Origin: Uloborus plumipes
Taxonomy: Eukaryota > Arthropoda > Arachnida > Araneae > Uloboridae
Length of the DNA: 64,000 nt
Direction of reading: 5' to 3'
NCBI GenBank assembly: GCA_038373865.1
Contig: JAXGGA010002202.1
Location: 1-64,000, forward strand
Positions 11,801-24,244 of the stretch are shown here, piece by piece. Under the pieces are notes generated by a model that did no database searches, had not been told where the DNA came from, and worked only from the letters and a program-made list of their open reading frames with translations. A program made the translations under genes and the position numbers. The first letter of the stretch is position 1; every line of letters begins with the position of its first letter.

Positions 11801-12370
11801 GAAAATTACGAATACGTTTTCCTACATGCATCCTTACACATGGAAAACAATTCACTTTTTTTTGAGAAGTGAGGGGAGGGGGGAGCAACATCTTCACCCT
11901 TTTGGCTAAGACTTAGTTTTCTCCACTTAATTTTTCCTCATTTTGTATTCTTTTCACCAGTATTACTTCTCCAGAACTGCATTCTTTCGCAAATTTTTCT
12001 TACTTTCTCTCATTACAGTATTTAAGCTTCCGATTAGTTGGACTCTGCATTACTTTCACCAGGTGAGCAATTTTTCAACATTTAATATGCATAAATGTAT
12101 GGTAAAATTTAGTCCAATTATTCCACATGTGATGGTGGAGTCACCCAAAAGTAGGGGGTTTAATCTTTCTATATACTATTATAAAGTATAGCAAACATCA
12201 TAAGCTCATCATAATGGCAGTACTTCGGCAATGGATTATTCATTTCGCTCTGCAATGAAAGAGAAATACTATAGAATATGATAAAAATGTTAAAGAAAAT
12301 ATTTTAAAACATGAATTTTATCAAGTTCAAACATTTATCACATGATCAAATGATTCAAAATTAAAAATTA
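11800..12370. other. intergenic, no gene recognised
   Basis: Pyrimidine-rich sequence (11930-12060) followed by AT-rich DNA. No gene or element boundary was recognised before the Tc1-like element. Confidence 0.35.
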
Positions 12371-12372
12371 TA

Positions 12373-13300
12373 CACTACTCGACATTGAAAATGCAACACC
12401 AAGAAGGAGTGGTCAGAAATTCATGCAAATTTTACCGTAGACGCACGTCACTGAGTTATGCAAATGATATGAAATGCGCAGCTCTCCGACGCACGTGAAG
12501 AAGACTGCCATTGACCTCACAGCACAGACTCCAACGTTTGGAATGGTGCCGGACCAGAGCGACGTGGATGGCAGAATGGCAAACCGTAGTGTTCTCAGAT
12601 GAATCCCGCTTCTGTTTGTCCAGCGATAGTCATCGCATACGTGTGTGGCGTCGACGTGGAGAAAGATCGAATCCGGCAGTAACTGTGGAACGCCCCACAG
12701 CGCGACAACGTGGCATAATGGTTTGGGGCGCTATTGCATACAATTACGTATCACCTCTAGTTCGTATTCGGGGCACTATGACGGCTCAACGATATGTAGA
12801 TGATGTACTGCGGCCGGTGGCAATCCCCTACCTTCAGGGTCTGATAAATGCAATTTTTCAACAGGATAACGCCCGGCCTCACAGTGCTCGAATCAGCCAA
12901 CATGCTCTACGAGGTGTACAGATGCTTTCCTGGCCACCATACTCTCCTGACTTGTCACCAATCGAACATGTGTGGGACGTGATTGGACGCCGTTTGCAGA
13001 ACCTGTCACTGCCTCGTTCAGAGGACGAACTGTGGCAAATGGTTGAAAGGGAATGGAGTGCCATCCCTCAGGACACCATCCGCAGGCTTATTGACTCCAT
13101 GCCTAGACGTGTTTCTTCGTGCATCGCTGTCCGCGGTGGTCCTACTTCTTACTGAGCCGACGCCGTCCTCGCTCTAAATTTTGCTTATTTATTTTGAAAT
13201 AAATATCACTTATTGTTCCATGCTGTCTCTGTCTTCTTACCAAATTTCATCAATTTCTGACCACTCCTTCTTGGTGTTGCATTTTCAATGTCGAGCAGTG
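12373..13300 (+). mobile_element. Tc1-like element, family A, internally deleted copy
   Basis: Inverted ends CACTRCTCGACATTGAAAAT, each continuing into GCAACACCAAGAAGGAGTGG, flanked by TA. Length is 928 bp against 1405 bp for the full copy at 45745-47149. The missing 477 bp cover the transposase N-terminus; the junction is at about 12506, where sequence from upstream of the start codon joins the middle of the gene at a shared AAG. Confidence 0.92.
12511..13155 (+). pseudogene. Tc1-like transposase, N-terminally deleted (family A)
   Basis: A 214-codon open frame matching residues from about 131 onward of the 352-residue protein at 45848-46906. It retains all three catalytic acidic residues (VVFSDESRF, FQQDNARPH, SPIEHVWD) but lacks the paired helix-turn-helix DNA-binding region. 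The second Asp and the Glu are separated by 32 residues, rather than the 34 usual for Tc1. Here the motif PPYSPDLSPIE is intact, while the longer copy has Y in place of D. Confidence 0.88.
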
Positions 13301-13302
13301 TA

Positions 13303-14103
13303 TATAGAGCTATTTTTGGTCTGAGAAGTCAAAAACTTCATACAACTCAACGAGTAGCATAACTTGGCATATTGGCACTCCCAGGAAGAATATTATGTGC
13401 TTTCTTATTCATAAATTATATTGATGCTTCGAACATAAAAAAGAGCACATTAGTACAAAACTTCAAACACAAGGACCATATACTGATTTAATTCAATATC
13501 AATAAACCAAACTTACAAAACTTTGATATTGGATTAAATGTGCTGTATGTTTTAATAGATTTTTAATTCACATTTTATGTTACTAATGCTTTACATCCCT
13601 ACTTAATCAAATATGTTTACTTGTTAGGTAAAATTAAAGAAAAGTATGAATGGTGATTAAAAAAGTATCAAGAATGTAAGTAAAATAACAGACCAGAATA
13701 TAGCTAATAAAAAATAGAAATAATTTTTGGGTAATGTGCATGTATTATTTATTAAATAAGGATATTTAAAACAATTTCCATGTGCACTAAAATACCACAA
13801 AAGAGTCAATAATAAATTTGCCATTATTTTAAGCAGTTTCATTTTTTATACCTAATACAAAGACAAGTTAGGCAGCAGTCAGCTTCTTAAACAGTTTTTA
13901 ATTCAAATTCCTAGAAAGATCTTTCTGTTGTTGCAGTAGTTACAGGTATTGAGTTAAAAAATAAGATAAGCTGTGTAGACATCGTGGAAGCTGGTAAAGG
14001 TTAGTTACTACTCTAATACAATAAATACTCTTGAATATCTATTTTTCCCAGATTGAAAATACTTAAAAGTTTTTCTATGCATTGGAACAGAATTTGTATC
14101 TAG
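13303..14103. other. intergenic, no gene recognised
   Basis: AT-rich sequence between two transposons. Nothing with coding character or terminal repeats was seen. Confidence 0.4.
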
Positions 14104-14107
14104 TATA

Positions 14108-16994
14108 GGGTCATTCCATGTCAAGTGATCCAACGTTTTTTACCTTACATTTTTGTATTTCTTTCACATTTGGCTCATCAATTGTACCCCTTGAGGCAAT
14201 CAAAAGTCTCAATTTTTGGATTTTTATCTCTATTATTTTTTCATTCATGAGACTGTGAACTTTGGAAAAACCCTCGTTTTTCCATGGATAAGGGTACATA
14301 AAAAGGACCATAACTCGGCACCAAATATAGATAGAACGATTTGGTAAATGGCATTTTAAAGTACGTTAGTTGCCGCTTAATCGGATATGCAACATGACTA
14401 ATTTGATAAAAATTTTCTTTTTCAAAATATGAAATTTAAATTCCAAATTTAAATTTCTCGAAAAACATATAATGAATTTTTTTGAAAAAATTCTCAAAAA
14501 TTCTTGTGTATTTCATCTATGTTTGTACAAATTTTTAGATTGGGATCTCAATGGAATCATATTTTTTTGAATTTTTGAATAAAACTGTATAGGAAAAAAA
14601 TGATATTTTTCAGATTCTATTTATTTAAATACTAAGTTCTCTTGCTTGTGATGGTCTAAAAAGTAGTGAACAAACATCGATATGTTTAAAGTGAGCTAGC
14701 ATGAGCTTATAGATTTGTCAGGTTCACCCCCTCCCCCCTTCCTCCCCTGCACAACCACTCTTTTTTAATTCAAAACTGTTCAAAATGTTAAAAAAAATAA
14801 ACTCTTTGATACAAAATGAATAGTAAACTTATTTAAAGTTGGTAAATGAGTTTCCTTATAACTAGACGAAGTATTCCCTTCCTCCACCCAAATATACCAT
14901 TAACACTGTACTATTATGACGTCTAACTTGGGGATTGAATTGACTAATTTTTACTCTAGGTAAGTGAGCTAGCATTAACTTGTAGATTGGTCAGCTCCCC
15001 CTCCCTTCCTTCCTGACCCAACCATTTTCCCCCCAAACTGTTTAAAATGCTAAAAAAAAGCTTCTTTGATACAAAATGAACAGTAAACTTGTTTAAAGTT
15101 GATAAATGGGCTTCCTTATAACAAGGCAAAGTACAACCCTTCCCCCACCCAAATATACCATTAACGCTATACTAATATGACGTCTCACCTGGGGATTGAT
15201 TTGAGGATTATTTTCCCCCTAGGTATATATTGTTTTTCAGACGAAGTGTTTCGTTTTCAATCCGAACTTCACAAAGTGTACTTCCATTAAAAATCTGAAT
15301 TTAAACTTATGGTTCATTTCATCCCCTCCCCCAGCACCAATCTTCAATTTTGAAGGGAGGGAATAAATGGGTCGCCCCAAGATCATAGCAAACAGCAAAA
15401 TAGCACTGTTTCCCCTTGTTCTCATAATGTTTTCCCATTATTTTTACACAAAACTGAAAAGAAATTAAAGTGTCACGTTATATGTCAGTCCCCATCACTG
15501 CCTTTCCTTTCTCTTATTGGACAAAGCTCATGAGCTAATAGGAAAGAGTAACAAACAGAACAAACTGAAACACTACCAGACATCAGTAGAGACTAAGGCT
15601 TTGAAATGGGGCTAGGCGGGATGATAAAAAAATAAAAGTTTGGAGTGGAAAGGTAGGGTAAGGGGGGGGGGGAGCAATCTGTAAAGAAGTTAAACAACAT
15701 GTGAGGTTGTGCTCAAAAAAGCAGTGTTTGTTTAATATATATATATATAGATATATCTTGCTGCATTACTTTCCTTTACAACAAAATGAAAAAGAACACA
15801 AACGATTAAAAAAATTAAATAACAGCTGCACACTAGATAATGTGGAAAGATAGTTATGGGGACACAGACATATGATCTGATATTTTGATTTATTTTCAGT
15901 TTTGTGCGAAAAGAATAGAAAAAACGATGAGAACAAGGCGAAACAGTGCTATTTTGCTGTTTGCTATGATATTGGGGCGACCCATTTATTTCCTCCCTTC
16001 AAAATTGAAGATTGGTGCTGGGGTAGAAGATGAAATGAATCATAAAGTTAAATTTCAGATATTGAATGGAAGTACACTTTGAAGTTCGGATCGAAAAGAA
16101 ACACTTCGTCTGAAAAACAATATATATACCTAGGGTGAAAATAATCCTCAACTCAATCCCCAGGTTAGACGTCATATTAGTATAGTGTGAATGGTATATT
16201 TGGGTGGGGAGGGGGATACTTCGTCTAGTTATAAGGAAACCCATTTCCCCACTTTAAATAAGTTTACTATTCATTTTGTATCAAAGAGTTTTTGTTTTTT
16301 TTTAAACATTTTGAACAGTTTTGAATTAAAAAAGAGTGGTTGTGCGGGAAGAAAGGGGTAGGGGGGTGAACCTGACAAATCTATAAGCTCATGCCAGCTC
16401 ACTTTAAACATATTCATGTTTGTTTACTACTTTTTAGACCATCACGAGCAAGAGAACTTAGTATTTAAATAAATAGAATCTAAAAAATATCATTTTTTTC
16501 CTATACAGTTTTATTCAAAAATTCAAAAAAATATGATCCCATTGAGATCCCAATCTAAAAATTTGTACAAACATAGATGAAATACACAAAAATTTTTGAG
16601 AATTTTTTCAAAAAAATTCATTATATGTTTTTTGAGAAATTTAAATTTGAAATTTAAATTTCATTTTTTGAAAAAGAAAATTTTTATCAAATTAGTCATG
16701 TTGCATATCAGATTAAGCGGCAACTAACGTACTTTAAAATGCCATTTACCAAATCTTTCTATCTATATTTGGTGCCGAGTTATGGTCCCTTTTATGTACC
16801 CTTATCCATGGAAAAACGAGGGTTTTTCCAAAGTTCAAAGTCTCATAAATGAAAAAATAACAGAGATAAAAATCCAAAAATTGAGACTTTTGACTACCTC
16901 AAGGGGTACAATTGATGAGCCAAATGTGAAAGAAATACAAAAATGTAAGGTAAAATTTTTCTCAGATTTTGGATCACTTGACGTGGGATGACCC
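14108..16994. mobile_element. giant foldback DNA transposon, 4-bp TSD (Sola-like)
   Basis: Ends GGGTCATTCCATGTCAAGTG / complement flanked by TATA (14104-14107, 16995-16998). It is a 2887-bp inverted repeat: left arm about 14108-15495, right arm about 15855-16994, spacer about 360 bp. The left arm is longer because a segment of about 265 bp is tandemly duplicated (about 14690-14955 and 14956-15225); the right arm has one copy. The spacer holds a G run (15662-15671) and a TA run (15739-15752). Open frames in the arms are mirror images of each other and look non-coding. Confidence 0.8.
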
Positions 16995-16998
16995 TATA

Positions 16999-18311
16999 TT
17001 TGTAAGGTATAAATACAATCAGTTAACACACAAGATATTCAGTTTTTATACATCATCAGATCAAGATTAATGCTAACTGGGTATAACACATTTAATATTG
17101 GCCCTAAAGCGGAATTACTTTTTTCACTTGGATATGCTTCAATTATTGAATTAAAATTGATATTAAGGTTGCCCATACATTTATACCTGCATATTAACTT
17201 TCAGATGGGCCGAAATAACAAGTTAAAGTTCATTTAGGAGCAAGTTTTATGAATATTATGTATGAAAATAAAAATACTTTCTTTACTTTGTAAAAGCAGT
17301 AAAAATGGGAACCACTATAACTTTAAACTTAATTAAAAATATATAGTATTATAGTGTCCTTTTAAAATAAATTTGATAGAATTATATGTTTTGCTCAAAG
17401 AAATCCTTAGTTTCCCATAAAATTTTCACAAAATTACAAAACAAGAACCCCGGCAGAAAGAAAGAAAATATTGTCTTAACCGCTGTTATGGCCACACTAA
17501 TTACAGAAATTCTGTAGTAGTTAGATGATAACAAACATGCCAACCTTATGAAAAGAAAAAACAGAAGATCTGGTCAAAGCATCAAGGAAGAAAAAGGGAG
17601 ATTTTAACGATGCTATAATGAACAAAATACAATGTTTTACCAAGTATTTTTAGTTAAAAATAGACTTATTAACTGTCACAATTTTGTAAATAGCCATTAT
17701 TTTTGTTCCTTTGTGCTTAATTTGAGAAAATGTTGCAAAATTTGACTCTAATTCCATTAAATAAATGATCGCCGTTTTTATAAATTTTCCTGTATGTTGC
17801 CATGCACCACTACAGGATTGGTCTACAGGATTGGCGAGAAATTTAAGAAATATCACCATGTTGGCATCGTTTTTGGGGCGAAATTTGGCAAGAAATCACT
17901 AAATGTCGCCAAGCTTGGCGATATTTTGAACCTACCATGTAGACAATTAGAATGGAACAAAAAACAAGAGAAATAAATACCCAAACGTACAATTGGGAGA
18001 ATGGAGTAAAAAATGGAAGTCTCCTGTGAAAAATGGGAGAGTTGGCAGGTCTGTGATAAGTAAAGGATAGATTATGTGATTAAGAAACACATCAGATCTA
18101 TTTCTTAAAAAGCGAAAAAAAAAAAAAAGTGAAACTTCAAAGCAAAAAGAAAAGGTGTTCGTAACTTGAAACAGAAACTTGTCAATAAATGAGTTTTAGA
18201 TGTAAATACAATTACATGAAATGAGATCAGACTAGTTTTTTGAAGCACATAGGATTACTAATCAAAATTTTCTTTGAAAAAAAAACAGAATGAGTAATAT
18301 AGGGGGAAATA
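16999..18311. other. 3' flank / possible 3' UTR of INTS13
   Basis: Sequence downstream of the INTS13 stop codon (gene runs leftward). No consensus polyadenylation hexamer was identified on the minus strand. Around 17835-17925 TTGGCGA/GGGGCGAAATT motifs repeat and include a perfect 16-bp palindrome, TCGCCAAGCTTGGCGA, at 17906-17921, probably part of a short mobile repeat. Confidence 0.4.
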
Positions 18312-18510
18312 TTACCCTTCAACTTTTAAGTTGGGATATAGTTTTGCAATTGTTCCTTCAATTTTACGCCCAGCAAACTCAACGTATCGTTGATCGTAAT
18401 CTTGCTTCAGTTTTGCATTCCACAAAGCCAGCAATGATTGAGTTCCAGGTCGTTTCTTCACATCAGAGTTGATTTTCATCTTTTTTGACGGTGACATTTT
18501 AACCGATTGG
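18312..18510 (-). CDS. INTS13: INTS13 last coding exon (cleavage-module binding segment)
   Basis: A 199-bp exon with acceptor TTTTGTAG and a TAA stop at 18312-18314. The first base completes a serine codon with the previous exon, then QSVKMSPSKKMKINSDVKKR and a segment with GTQSLLALWNAKL and YVEFAGRKIEG. Vertebrate INTS13 ends with a similar LLSLW...KHQEFAGRL stretch, known as the segment that binds the Integrator cleavage module. A methionine at 18497 could look like a start, but the open frame runs upstream to the acceptor. Confidence 0.88.
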
Positions 18511-19416
18511 CTACAAAAGAAAAAAAATGCATATTATATATTTATATATATATATCAGGGTGTCAGTGATTTAAATCGCTATTTAAATCGATTAAAAAAA
18601 ATAAACATTGATTCAAATCAATTTTTTTTTAAAAATCCTTATAAAATTCTCTTGGGCAATCTCAATTTCATTATTTTTGCCATTTTCTTTTAGAGCTTTG
18701 ATTTCCATCTAATAAATCGAAAACTAATCCTACTCATCCGCCCTGCACAGATAGTGGAAGGTTGCAGTATAAATAATATGTATGACCAAATAGTGCTATT
18801 TGTTTTGTCTAATATGTGAAAGAAAATACATGCAGCTGCTGGCAGGGTTGCCAGATTTAAGAACTGAAAATACGGGACAGGCTCTTAAGGGGGGGGGAGG
18901 GGCTAGAGATGAAGTCTAAAGGTTGAATTTATAACCTTTACTTTAATATTAAACGTTTTTCAAATATAAATGAAGAGAAAAATACCCAATGGTAATATGA
19001 ATAAAAACTTCATTTTTTAACATTGCATAGTAATTTTTCATCATGAATATTAGGGGGAAAAGGTTTAACACTAATTATTGTGAAAATTCCTATTTCCCTG
19101 TTATTAACTCCTTTTTTCCTGGCGCAGGCCTTCATTTCAAATTTTGCCAGTGGGAGGGGGCAAAAGGTAAACTATACCGAATTTAAATGTAAATTACACC
19201 AAAAAAAAGCAAAAGTCACGCCCACTTATATGTAAATGCATTAATTTCCCAAAACCAGGGGGGAGGCCATTAACCACCAGTTCTGATGTCCCAAATGACG
19301 AGTCTGTCTTGGCGTGAATGATATAATATTCGCTTCTACTGATGACTAATGTTTAGTATGTACCTTTTTAAAAAGATGGAACCAATGGGGAAATTGAATG
19401 CAAAATAATTTTAATA
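18511..19416 (-). other. INTS13 intron sequence
   Basis: Intron between the last two coding exons. It has a TA run at 18535-18553, a short run of ATTTAAATCG repeats just after (18565-18600), which may be the end of a small hAT-type repeat, and GGGTTGCCAGATTT near 18845. No gene was found. Confidence 0.4.
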
Positions 19417-20943
19417 CACTGCGATGTAAAATTTTAGACAAAATTCAAATATGTGAATAAAAAGAAAACTATTCAACGAAATGTTTTCTAATTTCTACTG
19501 CAGGTACACAATATGGTCCCAAATACGTGTCTGGAGTTCTTAAAACAATAACTGGAATCAAATTTTGGATATTACAAAAGACATTTTTTTACATGGTTGC
19601 AAAAGTTTAGACAATAGTCAGATTTTATGTAAATATCCCTTGAAATGTAATTGGTGGAGGAAATGCGGGACTGTATTATTCATTTATAAAGTGCAGAGAT
19701 TGCTGAATAAATAATCAAAATCTCAAAAGCTCTTTAGTTCTCGTGTAAAGAAGATGAGAAAGGTTGGAAGCCGAAATTTGAAAATAAACCTACTTTATTA
19801 ATTTTTTGTCTTTTAAATCGGCTCTAGTATGGTAGTACATTGTTTTTTACTTTGTGGAGAGCAAATTCAGACATGCGTATCTATCAAAAAGTCCAAGAAA
19901 AATTATATTTCTTAAGGATGAAGGAATTGAAAAAACGGCTCAGACTGACGATTTGCCCCTTAATCCTACAAAACTTCAACTTGGGTCAAAAATAGCACGT
20001 GACAGCATAAGTAGATGAACAATTGAATCGGAATGCAGAAAAAAAAACAAAGAATTGTGCCTGATCCTTTTCGGACAGAGTGTCCCAAATAAGCCAGATT
20101 TTAATGTGAAAAGCAGCATATGTATCATCGTGACTAAAAAATGAATGGTACTTTCTTTGATAAAAATTATTAAAATTGGGATGGCCTAGATGGATTATAA
20201 TTCTTTTCGCGGGACTTGAGAAATATCCAATGATCATATGCTGTGCTGCTTTTACCAATAAAATCTGGCTTATTTGGGACACTCTGTCCGAACAGGCTCA
20301 AGCACAATTCTTTGTTTTTTTTATGCATTCCGATTCAGTTGTTCATCTACTTATGCTGTCACGTGCTGTTTTTGACCCAAGTTGAAGTTTTGTAGGATTA
20401 AGGGGCAAATCGTCAGTTCGAGCCGTTTTTCCAATTAATTCATCTTTAAGAAATATAGTTTTTCTTGGTCTTTTGATCGATACGCATGTCTGAATTTGCT
20501 CTCCACAAAGTAAAAAACAACGTACTACCATACTAGAGCCGATTTAAAAGACAAAAAGTAAATAAAGTAGGTTCATTTGCAAATTTCGGCTTCCAAACTT
20601 TCTCATCTTCTTTACACGAGAACTACAGAGCTTTTGAGATTTTGATTATTTATTCAGCAATCTCTGCACTTTATAAATGAATAATAAAGTCCCGAATTTC
20701 CTCCACCAATCACATTTCAAGGGATATTTGCATAAAATCTGACTATTGTCTAAACTGTTGCAACAATGTAAAAAAATGTCTTTTGCAATATCCAAAATTT
20801 GATTCCAGTTCTAGTTTTAAGAACTCCAGACACGTATTTGGGACCATATTGTGTACCTGCAGTAGAAATTACAAAATATTTCGCTGAATAGTTTTCTTTT
20901 TATTCACATATTTGCCATTTGTCTAAACTTTTGCATTGTAGTG
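19417..20943. mobile_element. palindromic TA-flanked transposon (Tc1/mariner type)
   Basis: Ends CACTGCGATGTAAAATTTTA and the complement of CACTACAATGCAAAAGTTTA are flanked by TA (19415-19416, 20944-20945). The two halves are inverted copies over about 700 bp each, 19417 to about 20125 and about 20225 to 20943, with a centre of about 100 bp. Open frames in it are mirror images and no transposase was recognised. TA duplication and terminal CACTG suggest the Tc1/mariner superfamily. Confidence 0.72.
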
Positions 20944-20945
20944 TA

Positions 20946-22236
20946 TGTCATTAACAAAAATTGAGATTACAATTTTGTAGACATGGAAAATTAATCCTTA
21001 CTACTTGAACTCACTATAAGAAATTAACCTAAAACAAATAAAGAAATTAGTATTCAATATCTTTTGGGGGAAAAACTACAGTTTTGTCAATATTATAACA
21101 TGATGATTATTTTTATATAATGTCGGAAAATTCTTTTTTTTTTAAATTATATTTGCTACTTAATTTTACTGCTGCAATAATTCTAAGTTTTGATGGTCTT
21201 TAGGTTGCCATAAAGAGCACTGTAATTGATATTTCTGTCGCTCATTGTAAAAATTATCTTATTGTCATGTTTTAAAATGCGTATTTGTTTGCTAAATGAA
21301 ATAACATTTAGCTACATCTTTTAGTATAAAAGGGAAGCGAATTGCAAAAGATTGAAATTGATTCAAAAAATCTAGTGACTAATAGTAGCTGAACATTTAT
21401 CTTTCTTTCATAACTAAAAAATTGAGAAGGGCTTTTTCTACAGTAAGGCATAGTAAAATCATTTACGAGGAGATACACCACTTTTATAACGAACATTTGT
21501 TGAATTGATTGTAACAACAATTTCTAAAGCTCTAAATGAATAGAACACTAAGATTACTTCAGAATAAGGAAGGAAATATTATAATTCAATCAGTTTTCTT
21601 ATCACTCTATTTCACATTTTTTGTTTTACTTCATTTTATAATGCATATAGCCAGAATACGGGACTTTAACCGTCCCGTATCAAGGTTCCCCGGGACGCAG
21701 GACAATTTTTCAAAAAACGTCATGAGTGTACGCTATGAGTGTAGATAAACTGCGGTGGGATCTTAGACTAAAAGGTGTCAGTTCTTTTAGCACAAAATAC
21801 CACTGCAATTTTCACCCCCTTCTTTTTTAAAACAAAACATAATTTTTATACACATTTATGATTCAAGAAATATTTTTAGGCTTGGTCGTCTACAAAAATA
21901 GGGTTTGAAGTACTGGAAATTCATACCACCACTTTTTGAATTCTATATGCATTTCTGCAAAACATTTTACTTTCGAGTCCAATCAAGGGCTTAACTAGTC
22001 TCTATTTAGTTCATAGTTTAAATTTTCGATCTCTTGACCGTAGTATGGAATCCTTCCAGGCCTGCCGAGTTTTGGATTCAATCTTTCTGATAATTACTGT
22101 TTTTAATTTACCCCTAATTGTTATTTGTAAATTCATTAATTTTCTTGCATTATTTACTTGACTTATTAGTTTGGCTGTTATGTGCATCTATGGGTTTTTT
22201 GTGCGGTCATTTCAACATTCTTTACATGTTTCACAT
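20946..22236 (-). other. INTS13 intron sequence
   Basis: AT-rich intron sequence. A small inverted repeat around CGGGAC(TTTAACC)GTCCCG lies at 21660-21680. No gene recognised. Confidence 0.4.
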
Positions 22237-22237
22237 A

Positions 22238-23466
22238 CCGTAAAAGAGTGATTCGGAACAAAACTTCCTGACCATACAAAGAAATTCTTCATAAATATAC
22301 CATTGGGTATTTTTGGCAGGAATTTTTTTTTTAGAAATGTAATATCATAAGTAGGAAAAAAATATTTTTGTCATTCTGGCAACAATATTGACTTATGAGC
22401 ACGGCTTTAAGCGGAATGCTAAAAAACATCAAGTTTTCATCGTCTGTAAAACTTTGTACGTAAGTGGAGATTTCTTTATATTTCAAACCTAAGAACAGTA
22501 TTTTTTAATTATGCATATATCTGAGCAACAGAGTACCACATTAGAGTAGAAAACATTTTTTAATTGTGTCATAAAAAAATATGTTTGTAATGTCATAAGA
22601 TAAGGATTAACGGGGTGAACCGAAACACTTTGATCTGTTGTTGCAATTCAAGCTTATTTAAAGAAAACTTTGAAAAATCAAGATTCTGACCCTAATTTTT
22701 CTAGCCAAGACAGGGACAAAGATTTGTCATTGTTTACACCTTTTGGTAAGCAATCAGATCTTAGAATGACAGAATGTTCCAGATTATGAGTTTTTTTGCT
22801 CCAGTAGACTTTTTACTTAAAATGAATAGGGGGAAATTCATAGACTTTATTTAGCAAAAGTCCAGTACACGTACAACTATGAAATCTTACAGAACTATCT
22901 CCAAAACCCAGAGATTTCAAAAAACCTAACAAAAGGCAGCATTCATCCCAGAAGATATTATGAAAAAACTTAAGTCGAACCACAACTGTTAGTTTTAAAT
23001 ACAAGTACATGGTTTGTGGACGACATGACTGACTTTATGTTAAATCTTTGTATTTCAATTCAAAAGCATTTCTTGAAATTAATTTAAATTTTTTATAAGT
23101 TCAAAATTATCTTGAATTTTGACAAATCATAAACGTTTACTGGTATTGAAAATAAACTTTTATTTGACAGTAACTATCTTCTTATTCTCCCCCATCAATA
23201 CTACTCATATTTGTGAGACCTATTACAGGTTAAATTGAAAAAATAAAAATAATTTAATATGTGTTCAGATTGACCCCTATCAAAGGTGTGAATCGGAACA
23301 CCTCTAAATCATTATACATATATAAATAATAACTGTTCAACATACTTTGTATTTGCTTGAAATATCAAAAGGAAAGCAAGGCCAAAGTTTTTAAAGAAAA
23401 AATGAAATTAACTACTTTTTTTTACGATTAAAGCTGATGAGTGTACTGATTCACACCCTTTTATGG
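22238..23466 (+). mobile_element. pogo/Tigger-like DNA transposon, copy 2
   Basis: Ends CCGTAAAAGAGTGATTCGGA and complement of CCATAAAAGGGTGTGAATCA, flanked by TA (22236-22237, 23467-23468). Length 1229 bp. It is collinear with the reverse complement of the element at 5256-6546, including the internal paired motifs and the transposase-like fragment, but is more decayed. Confidence 0.7.
22640..23030 (+). pseudogene. transposase C-terminus fragment (pogo-like), copy 2
   Basis: Plus-strand peptides in shifting frames, including SSQDRDKDLSLF, KQSDLRMTECSRL and KPRDFKK, align with the fragment in copy 1 (5715-6142). Several stops and frameshifts separate them. The shared peptides with independent disruptions indicate a formerly coding segment common to both copies. 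Confidence 0.4.
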
Positions 23467-23468
23467 TA

Positions 23469-24028
23469 ATATATACATCTTTAGATGTTAACTAAATTTT
23501 TAGTTTAAAAAATTTGAACATGATTCCAAATCACTTAGGTATGATTTTTTACACCATGTAAACTTAAACATCGAGCCGCTGTTTGTGTTTATGCGCCAAT
23601 TTTATCCAGCTTTATACTCGATATAACATAGTTGCTACTATTCAGAAAAAATTATAACGTAAGAATAAAAAATGAAATAGTTAAAAAAATTAAGACTGAT
23701 TTGAAAAAGGTAAAGGAAACCAAAGCTCTTCGCCGTGAGTCAACAACAACTTAATAATTGATCGGATGAAATGAAATTTGATTGGCATGAACTAATTATC
23801 ATGCTTCTGTGCATATACCGTTAAGGAGGATCGCTTATATGCTCAAATTCCAATTTATACTGTATCATTTATGTTTTCTAAATAAAAAAAAAAGCTCTCT
23901 TCAAACTAATCCTTAACTGATAATTTTGTAATTGTTCAAGTAATATTGGGAAGTGAACTCTTTTATGGTAAGGAGGTGCACTATAAAGCATTAGAAATGG
24001 TATGAAACTAGGTAGGAAAAAAAGGAAC
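23469..24028 (-). other. INTS13 intron sequence
   Basis: Intron sequence directly downstream of the 24029-24244 exon. The exon's frame remains open past the proposed donor to 23878, so retention of part of this intron would add about 50 residues. Nothing else was recognised. Confidence 0.4.
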
Positions 24029-24244
24029 CTTTCTACTCCTTTAACTTCATCCACATCAGAACTTTCCTCTTTAATCTTCTTCCCCAAAGTCGGACCAACA
24101 GTTGGTCGTGCCTTTACGCCTTCGCCTTCATCAGGTTTTCTACATTCCAGAAGACATTCAAGGACACTTCGATGTTCAGCAGTTAAACAATGATGCCGTA
24201 CATAAGCTTCCAGCTCATTCCACATTAAGCGGTACTGTTCTTCC
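24029..24244 (-). CDS. INTS13: INTS13 exon (EQYRLMWNELE block)
   Basis: A 216-bp exon after a CTTCAG acceptor. Its first base completes the lysine codon of GPKK; it then encodes EEQYRLMWNELEAYVRHHCL, a helical segment with VLECLLECRKP, and a charged linker ending DEVKGVE. The donor I chose (AAAG followed by GTTCCT) is weak. It is the only nearby option whose phase joins the last exon; GTAGAA and GTTAAA upstream would put a stop codon right after the junction. An additional small exon in the following intron cannot be excluded, since the linker is poorly conserved. Confidence 0.85.

Noticed and set aside
14111..17000. Frames such as MVLFMYPYPWKNEGFSKV in both arms of the 14108-16994 element
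   Set aside because: They occur as mirror copies in inverted repeats and change in ways that do not preserve protein; treated as arm sequence.
18554..18744. Possible 190-bp hAT MITE from CAGGGTGTC to CCGCCCTG
   Set aside because: Only five bases of terminal match and no 8-bp target duplication in the flanks.
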